Below, one piece after another: positions 1 to 6,618 of a stretch of DNA of 6,933 nt (the stretch's first letter is position 1; each line of letters starts with the position of its first letter). The translations under genes and the position numbers were made by a program. The notes beneath the pieces are model-generated. The model searched no databases. It was given only the letters and a program-made list of their open reading frames with translations, and was not told the origin of the DNA. The stretch is from an uncultured Chloroflexaceae bacterium (lineage in GTDB: Bacteria > Chloroflexota > Chloroflexia > Chloroflexales > Chloroflexaceae): contig CAKZQX010000237.1 in assembly GCA_937141995.1 (NCBI GenBank), positions 1-6,933 on the forward strand, in the 5' to 3' direction.

Positions 1-1381
1 CATCAGCTTCTTCATGCTGTTTGTTCACTTGCTGTGCCAGCTTTTCCAGTCGTTCCATCTCTTTTATTTCTTGTTGCACAGTTGACTCCCGCTTTTCAAG
101 GTGCAAGGTCGAGGATAAATAAGCAGAGTCATAGCGTCGCATCATCGTATCAAGCTCGGCATCAACTCTGGCTTTGTCTGCCCTCAAGCTATCATGGTTT
201 CTCTGTAACATTTTTAACTGTTCTTTTGAACGTTCAATACGATTAGTTAATTCCATAATCCTGTTCGCTAGATCTTTCTCTGTTGCAGTTATGTCCAGCG
301 CACCTTCGATAGGAAGCGGTTCCGGTTGGTTACAAAGACGACAAACAGGTTTGGAGCGCTCTGGTAGAGCTTGTCCACAACGCGGACAATTTTCAAATTC
401 CACATTATTCAACACCGACTTGGCGCTCGTGGTACGGCGAAACTTCACACTTAATGACACGATCTCATTATGGTGACGCATATCATCAGCAATCGTCTGC
501 TTGAGATCGGAAATAGCACGCTCTACCTGGGAGAGTTCCAGGGCATAACGCCTCCCAGTTTGACGCAATCGGTCTACTCCATGTTCTGTATGTTGATTGC
601 TCGTACTGCGCAGTTGATTGATTTGCGCTGCAATCGCTCGAAGTTCATCTTGTTTGCTGGTTATGGATGCTTGTATCTCTATCGTTGATGTAATGCCATT
701 CGCCTCAAGCGCTTGCTGAAGAGCTTTTGCACCCTCGGTAAGCCCAAGTCTTTTTTCGCGCAATTCTTCCAATGCTGCCTCTAATTCAACAACCCTTTCC
801 TGATGATATCCGAGTATAAATCGCATCACATCACGGCTTTTGTTTCTCCGGCTAAAGTCTGCTTCAGGATCGAGATAAAAGAAGTCACTATCTATCGTTT
901 CTTGATCAAGATAACAATACCACAGCAGATCGCGAAAGCTAAGCCGCTCTAACGGTGCATCTTCCCGTAGCTTGCTTTTCCTCACCCGTGGTGGTGTAAT
1001 CTCTGCTAGATAGAACATGAGATCGGATAAATTCTGAACGCCTGTCTTCGGGAGAACTTCGCCGCCGAGTTTTCTGGCCGCAACAATTACTTGATACTCA
1101 TGTCCTTCTTTTGCCCACTGCGCTTGAATTTGCTCCGACTGACGCTGCCGATAGAGAAGCACTGTGGTGTTGCCCACAGTTAGTTGTAACATAACTGAGA
1201 CAAACTCATTCTGCATCGCAGGAGTCATTTCTATAGACCCCCCAAAGCAGTAGTCAACCAAACGAACTATTGTTGACTTCCCGGATCCTATGGAGCCATA
1301 AAAGTAGGTGAAATCTCCAAAAAGAATATATTCTTGTGATTGCTTGAAGGAAACTGTCATGTCGATAAGCTGTATGTTCAT
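1..1381 (-). CDS. ABC/Rad50-like coiled-coil ATPase of an ABC three-component (ABC-3C) system, 3' end outside window
   Basis: The frame is open for 460 codons from the ATG at 1381 and continues past position 1, so the C-terminus is missing. I see a canonical Walker A motif, GSIGSGKST, at residues 29-37. A conserved-looking block at about 118-190 includes PLERLSFRDLLWYCYLDQ, whose Gln160 is a likely Q-loop. Glu/Leu/Lys-rich heptad-like helices follow at about 195-320 and again from about 365. Between them sits a zinc ribbon with Cys332, Cys335, Cys347 and Cys350. The ABC signature, Walker B and D-loop should come after the second helix and are not visible here. The start overlaps the stop of the upstream gene as ATGA; no well-spaced Shine-Dalgarno is present, so coupled translation is likely. 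Known: ABC-3C ATPases resemble Rad50/RecF and are thought to act as sensors in prokaryotic conflict systems. Inferred: this subunit detects unusual DNA or nucleoprotein and controls the nuclease. An SMC-like repair protein is the alternative, but the operon argues against it. Confidence 0.85.
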   Translation of the reverse strand, partial: MNIQLIDMTVSFKQSQEYILFGDFTYFYGSIGSGKSTIVRLVDYCFGGSIEMTPAMQNEFVSVMLQLTVGNTTVLLYRQRQSEQIQAQWAKEGHEYQVIVAARKLGGEVLPKTGVQNLSDLMFYLAEITPPRVRKSKLREDAPLERLSFRDLLWYCYLDQETIDSDFFYLDPEADFSRRNKSRDVMRFILGYHQERVVELEAALEELREKRLGLTEGAKALQQALEANGITSTIEIQASITSKQDELRAIAAQINQLRSTSNQHTEHGVDRLRQTGRRYALELSQVERAISDLKQTIADDMRHHNEIVSLSVKFRRTTSAKSVLNNVEFENCPRCGQALPERSKPVCRLCNQPEPLPIEGALDITATEKDLANRIMELTNRIERSKEQLKMLQRNHDSLRADKARVDAELDTMMRRYDSAYLSSTLHLEKRESTVQQEIKEMERLEKLAQQVNKQHEEAD

Positions 1382-1935
1382 AGCTGAATATTTTCCCCCC
1401 ACTTCATATTTAAAAGTTCGGGAAATGTTTCGTATACAAAATTCATAAGGCGCTTGCCGCTGTAGGCCCCAAAGGTTTGAGTGATCATATCACTACGCTT
1501 CGCTATATCCATAAAATGCTCTGATTGGCGAAGGACTGCGGCTGTATCATATCCACGTGACGTCAAGGTAATATGCACAGTGCGACCTTTCGTTGTGACC
1601 TCGGCGAGTCCCTTCGCAACGAGAAGCGAAAGCCACCTTCTATACCTTCCGTCCCACGGGCCATAGCGAAAGCGTATCATCTTGGTTTCAATAGTATCTC
1701 TTTCATATGGCTGGATCTCTGCTTTTTCTGGATTTTGTCCCACATGCTGCAATGCACGCTCAAGGCAATTGGGATAACGCAGTAGGAAATCAAGCTTCGC
1801 TAGTTTCGTGATACCTTCGACTGTTTTTGTTTGTCTACGTCCTCCCGCTGAACTTAAAAGCACAAGCAACCGTCCGAGGTGTAACTCATCAGTATTTTCT
1901 GCATCTGCAGCAGCGTGTAGCAGGCGGAGACTCAT
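1378..1935 (-). CDS. ABC-3C system middle component, winged-helix-like protein (185 aa)
   Basis: A small protein lying between the nuclease-like effector and the ABC ATPase, which is the place of the middle component in ABC-3C systems. I chose the ATG at 1935, because it forms an ATGA overlap with the upstream stop and has GGAG 8 bases before it. A TTG at 1971 in the same frame would add 12 residues but would overlap the upstream gene by 40 bases and has no such signal. Residues about 37-62 are helical and carry the motif KLAKLDFLLRYP. Residues 87-107 contain MIRFRYGPWDGRYRRWLSLL, and 108-125 (KGLAEVTTKGRTVHITLT) look like the last helix and beta-hairpin wing of a winged helix-turn-helix. The C-terminal region, 158-180, carries YETFPELLNMKWGE. 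No signal peptide, membrane segment or catalytic motif is seen. Inferred role: an adaptor linking ATPase and effector, perhaps touching DNA through the wing. The exact ABC-3C middle-component subfamily cannot be assigned by eye. Confidence 0.7.
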   Translation of the reverse strand: MSLRLLHAAADAENTDELHLGRLLVLLSSAGGRRQTKTVEGITKLAKLDFLLRYPNCLERALQHVGQNPEKAEIQPYERDTIETKMIRFRYGPWDGRYRRWLSLLVAKGLAEVTTKGRTVHITLTSRGYDTAAVLRQSEHFMDIAKRSDMITQTFGAYSGKRLMNFVYETFPELLNMKWGENIQL

Positions 1936-3200
1936 ACGTCCGTCTCCAGGTAAAATTTTGTACTCCACCAAACTTTACATTCGTTCGTCAACATTCCGAC
2001 TATACCCATAAGACATTCATATTCTTGATGATCAACTTTATCAGGACGACTGGTCGCAATTTCTCGAAGTCGTCGATGTACTTCGCGTAGTTTAACAAAT
2101 CCATACGTATCTTGTCGTTCAGGCCCTGCTTCCAAATCTGCATCACTGCAAACACCCTGGACAACCTGGCTCACGTGGTTAATTGTTCGATTTCCTTGGT
2201 GTGGATTACGGTTCACCAATTCAAGGAGATGGCGTTCGGCAGAGAGCATCCTGTTCTGCATGGTATCGAAATGCTCAAAGATGCCTCCTCGCCGCATTTT
2301 CTGCTCAAGAACGGATACATTTTGCTGTGTATGACCCAGATGAACGGTGTCAGAGACCGGCACCAGTCGAAATGGAGAAGTTAGTTTTTCACGAATAGAC
2401 AACCGAACACTCTCAACTGATACACGCTTTGCTTTGAGTTCAGGTTTGTAAACATCTGCACCATTCACACAAGCCCAGTGACGACTGGGATCGTCCACCA
2501 TAAGCGAGGAGGCTTCGAATATTCTGGCAATCAGGTTTTTACAAATATGTTTTAGTACATCGACTGACTGACCTTCACAGTCAGGAAGAGTACTCAGGTG
2601 ATCTTGTACTATTTCAGCTTCATATGCATCCAGACTCGGGCCTTTTACCAAGTAGAGCTTGTGCAATGTCTGCAAGAGTTGATCAGCCGAGCAACTACAG
2701 TGCTTGCATAATTTGTCGAATGTATCTTGAAATGCAGACGGAATATCACTGGCAGAAGATTTTGCCTGAACTTCCTGGAGAAAGTGGATAGGGCTGCGGC
2801 CTACCTGTTTTTCTGATACACTGTCTGAAAAATTAGCATTAGAAACAAAAAAAAAGTTGTGTATTTTACCTGGAAACTTTTGATCCAACTCAACAAACCG
2901 CTTAATACTTTTTTTGAGGTCATCATCCAACATCTGCCAGGCACCACGCTCCGGCTTCTGTGTTTTGATTTGATACCCATCGTATAGTGAATCCTCTCGT
3001 TCTCCTAACAAATCTTCATGATTTTCGCACCAGAGCGCAATATACGGCTTTTGTTGACGCACTGCAGCAGATATCAGTACTACACCATAGGCACTTTGAT
3101 AACGGAGTCGACGTTGCATGTCGTCACCCGGATCAGAGGTATCTAAAACTTCTCCTGGTGATAAAGGTAAGGATTTCAGGTGGTGCTTTGGTTGGTTCAT
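1932..3200 (-). CDS. Cap4/DUF4297-like dsDNA endonuclease, effector subunit of the ABC-3C system (422 aa)
   Basis: First gene of the three-gene operon. The N-terminal part, about 20-150, has the layout of the Cap4/DUF4297 restriction-fold nucleases. PGDDMQRRLRYQ at 24-35 is the entry motif, CENHEDLL at 58-65 supplies acidic residues, and DGYQIKT at 74-80 gives the D...QxK signature (Asp74, Gln77, Lys79) of a PD-(D/E)xK variant. KSIKRFVELDQKFPG and FFFVSNANF at 97-124 complete the core. A cysteine cluster (Cys165, Cys168, Cys170) follows. The C-terminal part has DDPSRHW at 236-242 and, at about 292-335, a helical stretch with KMRRGGIFEHFD. It does not look like the SAVED cyclic-oligonucleotide sensor of CBASS Cap4, so I infer an ABC-3C coupling domain. 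Known: Cap4 nucleases degrade double-stranded DNA once activated. The ATG at 3200 precedes the nuclease motif by a sensible distance, but the upstream Shine-Dalgarno is weak. The stop overlaps the next ATG as ATGA. The gene carries a 9-T and a 7-A run in the coding strand. Confidence 0.75.
   Translation of the reverse strand: MNQPKHHLKSLPLSPGEVLDTSDPGDDMQRRLRYQSAYGVVLISAAVRQQKPYIALWCENHEDLLGEREDSLYDGYQIKTQKPERGAWQMLDDDLKKSIKRFVELDQKFPGKIHNFFFVSNANFSDSVSEKQVGRSPIHFLQEVQAKSSASDIPSAFQDTFDKLCKHCSCSADQLLQTLHKLYLVKGPSLDAYEAEIVQDHLSTLPDCEGQSVDVLKHICKNLIARIFEASSLMVDDPSRHWACVNGADVYKPELKAKRVSVESVRLSIREKLTSPFRLVPVSDTVHLGHTQQNVSVLEQKMRRGGIFEHFDTMQNRMLSAERHLLELVNRNPHQGNRTINHVSQVVQGVCSDADLEAGPERQDTYGFVKLREVHRRLREIATSRPDKVDHQEYECLMGIVGMLTNECKVWWSTKFYLETDV
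1944..1947 (-). promoter_or_regulatory. Shine-Dalgarno deciding the middle-component start
   Basis: GGAG on the minus strand lies 8 bases before the ATG at 1935, inside the last codons of the nuclease gene. It favours the internal ATG over the upstream TTG at 1971 as the true start. Confidence 0.6.
2847..2855 (-). repeat. Nine-base homopolymer (T9 in the coding strand) in the nuclease domain
   Basis: The run of nine A on the plus strand reads as nine T in the gene and encodes Phe116-Phe118 of the effector. A loss of one base would bring a TAG into frame within about 16 codons, and a gain would give a TAA about three codons later. A second run, seven A in the coding strand at 2909-2915, lies only about 55 bases away and encodes Lys96-Lys97 and the first base of Ser98. 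Both lie within the predicted catalytic domain. Confidence 0.9.
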
Positions 3201-3444
3201 ATTACTTTATTCTTTCGTAATTATCAATTCTCACCTACTACAAATAGCGCCTTTGACAATATTTTTAAATACACACATCTTCTCAACGAGTTCCGTATCC
3301 CGATGCTGTTGATAGTGTGCAGTGTCGGCCACAGTACCTTCGGAATTTTGCACTCGCTGTCACTGGACGGCTAACCCCAATCCGGTACTCCTTCATCAAT
3401 CTAGCCCATCAACCAGGCAGCACCACAGAGCTATTACCTCGTAT
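3201..3444. other. Intergenic gap between the DUF499 gene and the ABC-3C operon
   Basis: 244 bases with no convincing gene on either strand. The left part, about 3201-3290, is AT-rich and holds the candidate promoter of the ABC-3C operon. The right part is more GC-rich and contains one arm of a 10-bp inverted repeat. I see no clear stem followed by a T run, so no rho-independent terminator for the DUF499 gene can be supported, and read-through into the ABC-3C operon remains possible. Confidence 0.7.
3258..3286 (-). promoter_or_regulatory. Candidate sigma70-type promoter of the ABC-3C operon
   Basis: On the minus strand TTGAGA (3286-3281) and AATATT (3263-3258) are separated by 17 bases. They match the -35 and -10 consensus at 5 of 6 and 4 of 6 positions. 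Transcription would start near 3251, about 50 bases before the nuclease ATG at 3200. The surrounding DNA is AT-rich, so chance matches are common. The placement is sensible but the call is tentative. Confidence 0.3.
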
Positions 3445-3476
3445 CTACCCCGACTGGGTGTAATCCGGGGTTAGCC
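3369..3476. repeat. 10-bp inverted repeat flanking the 3' end of the DUF499 gene
   Basis: GGCTAACCCC at 3369-3378 is the exact reverse complement of GGGGTTAGCC at 3467-3476. The arms are 88 bases apart, one in the gap and one inside the last codons of the DUF499 gene. The short word AATCCGG also occurs next to both arms in direct orientation (3379-3385 and 3462-3468). The inner arm could in addition fold locally, as GGGG-CTAA-CCCC on the minus strand at 3467-3478. Function unknown; it may be chance, a long-range RNA stem, or a scar of insertion. Confidence 0.4.
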
Positions 3477-6400
3477 CCAGTTGCTTGAACGTCTCTTTGA
3501 TGGTTAACTCCAATACGGTCGGATCGATGCCGGCCGGGTTATCGGCGTCGATGACCAGGCGCAGTGTCACTTTCGCACCCTGGGTTTTCAACGGCATAAT
3601 GACGCCGGTGGTGATCTTGCTAAGCTGACCCATTTCGACATTCTTCACATCGATTGTCAGCAGACGCGGGCGTTGGTCGGGTTTGGTTTCGGGGCGCACC
3701 AGTTCGATGCCAACAAGCTGCGCGACGCGTTCTGGGCCGGGGAGTGCGGCGTCAGGTGTGGGTTCGCTCCCTTCAACCGAGATCCGGAGCAGGCTGCTTG
3801 CTATGGCGCTGTGGAGTGCGGCGTTGAGGACGTGGGGGCCAGCGACCGGGCGGGGGGCGTAGTGGTTAACGACAGCGGCCCAGATATCGGTCAGTTTGCG
3901 GCGACCACTGCCTGTCGGCCAGATTGCCGGATCGGTCAGGAGTTCCGGTGGGATCTCACGTACCGGGTCATGGCTGGGAAGCAGGTGGGTCCGGGCATAG
4001 TCAGCCTGAAGTACCCAGGTAGTGGGGGCGATCTCAACCTTGATGCGCGGATTGTGGTGCCCGAAGCGTCCCTGGTCGGCTGTGCCTGGCCCATTGGTAT
4101 CGCCGACAGCGTAGCCCAGGATACCATCATCGCAGCCTTTGCTGATTGCATCGATGAGGACATGACTGCCGGCAAGGATCGGTAGATGCGGGAACTGGAG
4201 AAAGCTCTCCCAGAGCTTCTGGGTTGAGAGGTACGCTGCACCCTGCGGCCAGATACCAAAATGATCGCTGGCAAGCAACGAGGGTGCCAGGCTATCCAGG
4301 TAGTACCACTTGGCAGCCAGGAAGGTAAAGGCATCGTCCCAGAGGGTGCTGCCCTTGATCGCCGACCGGGTTCCCAGATTGAAGCGTTCCATGCCATTCT
4401 TCTCTGTGCCGGCGGGAATGACCACCGACTGGTAGATACGGGCAACTTCCTGCGGAAATGCATTGGTCGTATCCTGGAGCAGGTGCTTCAGTTCGTTGTG
4501 CTGGTTCTCCGGCAGAGCAAGCTGTGAATCACTCATGGCAGCCTGGAGTGCCAGTCGGCGACGAGCAGCTTTCTCCGCCTCGCTGACCAGGGTGCTATCC
4601 GGGACGAGCACAATCAGCGCGTTGCGGTTCTCGCGGGGACGCTCACCATACTGGTGGAGAATATCACGCACGATAGGAGGGAGATCATCTGTAGACTCAC
4701 CCGCTGGTGCGTGTTGGGCCGGACGGAGGAGCACGATGCCGATAGTTGGAATATCGGCTACCTCCTGGCTGGTGTGCGGAAAGAGAAAGGTGCGTGCATT
4801 CGATGGCGCAGCAGTAGGAGCGGTACCGGTTCCAAAGAGAGTACCTTTGCCCTTCGCTGCTGATGCGGACTCGCTGACCATCTCGGTTATCGTGGTTTCA
4901 ACCAACTTGTGGGCAACCTGTGCGGTAATACCCTCTTCTTTCTGCACAATCACCCGATTCAAGTTCGCACGGGTGTCGAAGCGATACGTGTTTGCCTCTT
5001 CATGGAGGTACCAGAGTTGCCGCCGAAACTCGCTCAAGACGTTGCCGATAATGGCCGGTTGCATCTCCGGGGTCAACACACCCACGCGGATCTGGGCCTC
5101 ACTTGCGCCGCGTGTCTCGCTGGTAGCACCGCTGAATGACCACATAAAGATAGTTGCAGCCGTTCGTATGGCCGGATGGAACCGGGCATGTTCGCGCCCC
5201 AGGCTATTGTCGATCTGGAGAGCTTTTGACCCACTGCCCGCTGCGTCCGAGTCGAGCACATTGTTAAAGGCGGTATTTTCCAGCACGCGTACCAGTTCAT
5301 TGCGTAGGTCGCCGGGTGCAAGGTTGATATGACAGGGCAAAATAAGCGGATCATGACTGTTGGCGGCAAACAGGTCCGCCAGCACCATCCCCAGAATACG
5401 TAGCGCGCCGCGCGTGCGCTGGAAATCGGGGAGGGTGCCCCAGCGCTCATACAGGAGACGCACTACATCCGGATGGAAGGGGTAGGCCCGTACCATCCGG
5501 TCAATATAGGCCGCTTCCTGAACTTCCTGGGGGACATCGTTGGGAATGGCGCGGTACATGGCGACATAGGTTGTTGCCACCTGGCGGGCTTTTGCATCGC
5601 GCTCATCGTAGGCCGCTTTGCCGGAGAGTGGCTCTAACAACCGGCGGCGCAACACTTCATAGATATCGTCACCCTGCACCGGGGTGCGCATGGTCTGGAT
5701 GCGGCCAACCACATCCGCCGTCTGATTAGCCACCTCAAACACATCCTGCTGCATTTCGCGAGCAGCCTGGCCATAGAGTTCGGTTTTACTACCGGGAATG
5801 GTGAGCAGCAGCATGGTGTGTGGGGTCTGCGCAACGGCCTGGGTGAGCTGTTGCAAAAAGGTGATAGTCTGGTCTTTCAGGGTCGTGCCACCGAGTTCGA
5901 CGCGGGCAGCGGCGACGATATAGGTAACAAGCTCGTCCATCAGGATCAGCCGGGGAGGGACCAGGGCGAACAGATCGCGTAGGGCGGTTGCGCCAGGAGC
6001 AGCCTTGAGTTCATCGGCACGTCGCAGGCGTTCGTAACCCTCGGAGCCGCCAAGTTGGTAGGCAATCTGGCCCCACAGCGTATGAATGATGGTTCCATCC
6101 GGCTGTAACGCTGGCTCAATGGCTGAGAGATCCGTGCCGGCAATGGTGGCAACACGAGCGGAGGGAATTTCGCTCAGTTCGGCATCCTTTAGAAGTCGGC
6201 CGATTTCGGGTCGGGTGCGTAGCGCGTCGGCGGCATTAATCAGGTGGTAGAGTGCCAGCAACGTGTGAGTCTTACCACCACCGAACGGCGTTTCGATTTG
6301 AATAATGCGGTTGCCGGAGCCACGACCTGCCAGTTCGCGCAGCACATCGCTGAGCAGAGCGGATAGACCACTGGAAAGGAAGGTACCCGCAAAGAAGCGA

Positions 6401-6552
6401 ACCGGGTCTTGATAATCGTAGGCCGCAGCGCCGCGCACGACCTGACCGAGGTCAGCCGCAAAGATCGACTCGTCCAGGCGCTTCGAACTACGAATGTCGG
6501 GATGGGGCAGCATGACCTGCCACCAGGCGGGAAGGTGTCCGGGTTGTGCCAT
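3445..6552 (-). CDS. DUF499-family P-loop ATPase, defence-associated (1035 aa)
   Basis: Full-length for the family (about 1000 residues or more). The start has the usual DUF499 look, with WWQVMLPHPDIRSSKRLDES at 10-29. Walker A is ETPFGGGKTH at 87-96 with Lys94. Walker B is RLILMDEL at 201-208 with Asp206 and Glu207. A sensor-like strand ending in LLLTIPGSKTE lies at 248-258. YPFHPD (357-362) and FQRTRG (377-382, Arg379 and Arg381) fit the helical lid, and WYLHEEANTYRFDTRANLN at 514-532 looks like a winged-helix block. A flexible Ala/Gly/Thr/Pro linker at about 559-587 separates this ATPase half from a second, alpha/beta C-terminal half of unknown activity. No signal peptide or membrane segment is seen, so it is cytoplasmic. 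Known: DUF499 proteins recur in defence islands beside DUF1156 methyltransferases. Inferred: an ATP-driven motor or switch serving a DNA modification-based defence. The ATG at 6552 has GGAG 9 bases upstream. Confidence 0.85.
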   Translation of the reverse strand: MAQPGHLPAWWQVMLPHPDIRSSKRLDESIFAADLGQVVRGAAAYDYQDPVRFFAGTFLSSGLSALLSDVLRELAGRGSGNRIIQIETPFGGGKTHTLLALYHLINAADALRTRPEIGRLLKDAELSEIPSARVATIAGTDLSAIEPALQPDGTIIHTLWGQIAYQLGGSEGYERLRRADELKAAPGATALRDLFALVPPRLILMDELVTYIVAAARVELGGTTLKDQTITFLQQLTQAVAQTPHTMLLLTIPGSKTELYGQAAREMQQDVFEVANQTADVVGRIQTMRTPVQGDDIYEVLRRRLLEPLSGKAAYDERDAKARQVATTYVAMYRAIPNDVPQEVQEAAYIDRMVRAYPFHPDVVRLLYERWGTLPDFQRTRGALRILGMVLADLFAANSHDPLILPCHINLAPGDLRNELVRVLENTAFNNVLDSDAAGSGSKALQIDNSLGREHARFHPAIRTAATIFMWSFSGATSETRGASEAQIRVGVLTPEMQPAIIGNVLSEFRRQLWYLHEEANTYRFDTRANLNRVIVQKEEGITAQVAHKLVETTITEMVSESASAAKGKGTLFGTGTAPTAAPSNARTFLFPHTSQEVADIPTIGIVLLRPAQHAPAGESTDDLPPIVRDILHQYGERPRENRNALIVLVPDSTLVSEAEKAARRRLALQAAMSDSQLALPENQHNELKHLLQDTTNAFPQEVARIYQSVVIPAGTEKNGMERFNLGTRSAIKGSTLWDDAFTFLAAKWYYLDSLAPSLLASDHFGIWPQGAAYLSTQKLWESFLQFPHLPILAGSHVLIDAISKGCDDGILGYAVGDTNGPGTADQGRFGHHNPRIKVEIAPTTWVLQADYARTHLLPSHDPVREIPPELLTDPAIWPTGSGRRKLTDIWAAVVNHYAPRPVAGPHVLNAALHSAIASSLLRISVEGSEPTPDAALPGPERVAQLVGIELVRPETKPDQRPRLLTIDVKNVEMGQLSKITTGVIMPLKTQGAKVTLRLVIDADNPAGIDPTVLELTIKETFKQLGLTPDYTQSG

Positions 6553-6561
6553 TATGTCTCG

Positions 6562-6565
6562 CTCC
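6562..6565 (-). promoter_or_regulatory. Shine-Dalgarno of the DUF499 gene
   Basis: GGAG, within GAGGAG on the minus strand, lies 9 bases before the ATG at 6552 and supports that start. Because the upstream gene ends 66 bases earlier, this site rather than translational coupling probably drives initiation. Confidence 0.6.
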
Positions 6566-6577
6566 TCGTCGCTCCGA

Positions 6578-6607
6578 TGGCAGCGGCAGGTTGGTGGTGC
6601 GCTGCCA
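6578..6607 (-). other. Hairpin between the methyltransferase and DUF499 genes
   Basis: In the 66-base gap, TGGCAGCG and CGCTGCCA form a perfect 8-bp stem with a 14-base loop on the minus-strand RNA. No T run follows, so it is not a standard terminator. It sits just upstream of the Shine-Dalgarno and could protect or process the mRNA or tune translation of the ATPase relative to the methyltransferase. Confidence 0.45.
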
Positions 6608-6618
6608 GTTTACGGCTC

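Noticed and set aside
1936..1971. Twelve-codon N-terminal extension of the middle component starting at TTG 1971
   Set aside because: It overlaps the nuclease gene by 40 bases and starts with TTG, while the ATG at 1935 has GGAG at 8 bases and an ATGA overlap like the next junction.
3231..3359. Minus-strand open stretch of about 42 codons, containing QQHRDTELVEK, as a possible gene remnant
   Set aside because: It looks mildly protein-like, but it is short, lacks a good start and overlaps the candidate promoter region. I cannot support a parent gene.
3283..3396. 37-codon minus-strand reading frame from an ATG at 3396
   Set aside because: No Shine-Dalgarno before the ATG, odd composition rich in Arg, Thr and Ser, and no recognisable motif.
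3445..3480. Local GGGG-CTAA-CCCC stem near the DUF499 stop as a rho-independent terminator
   Set aside because: Only four base pairs, inside the coding region, and not followed by a T run.
4463..5332. 289-codon plus-strand reading frame opposite the DUF499 gene
   Set aside because: Ser/Arg/Ala-rich antisense shadow of a GC-rich gene. The DUF499 frame on the other strand carries the conserved motifs.
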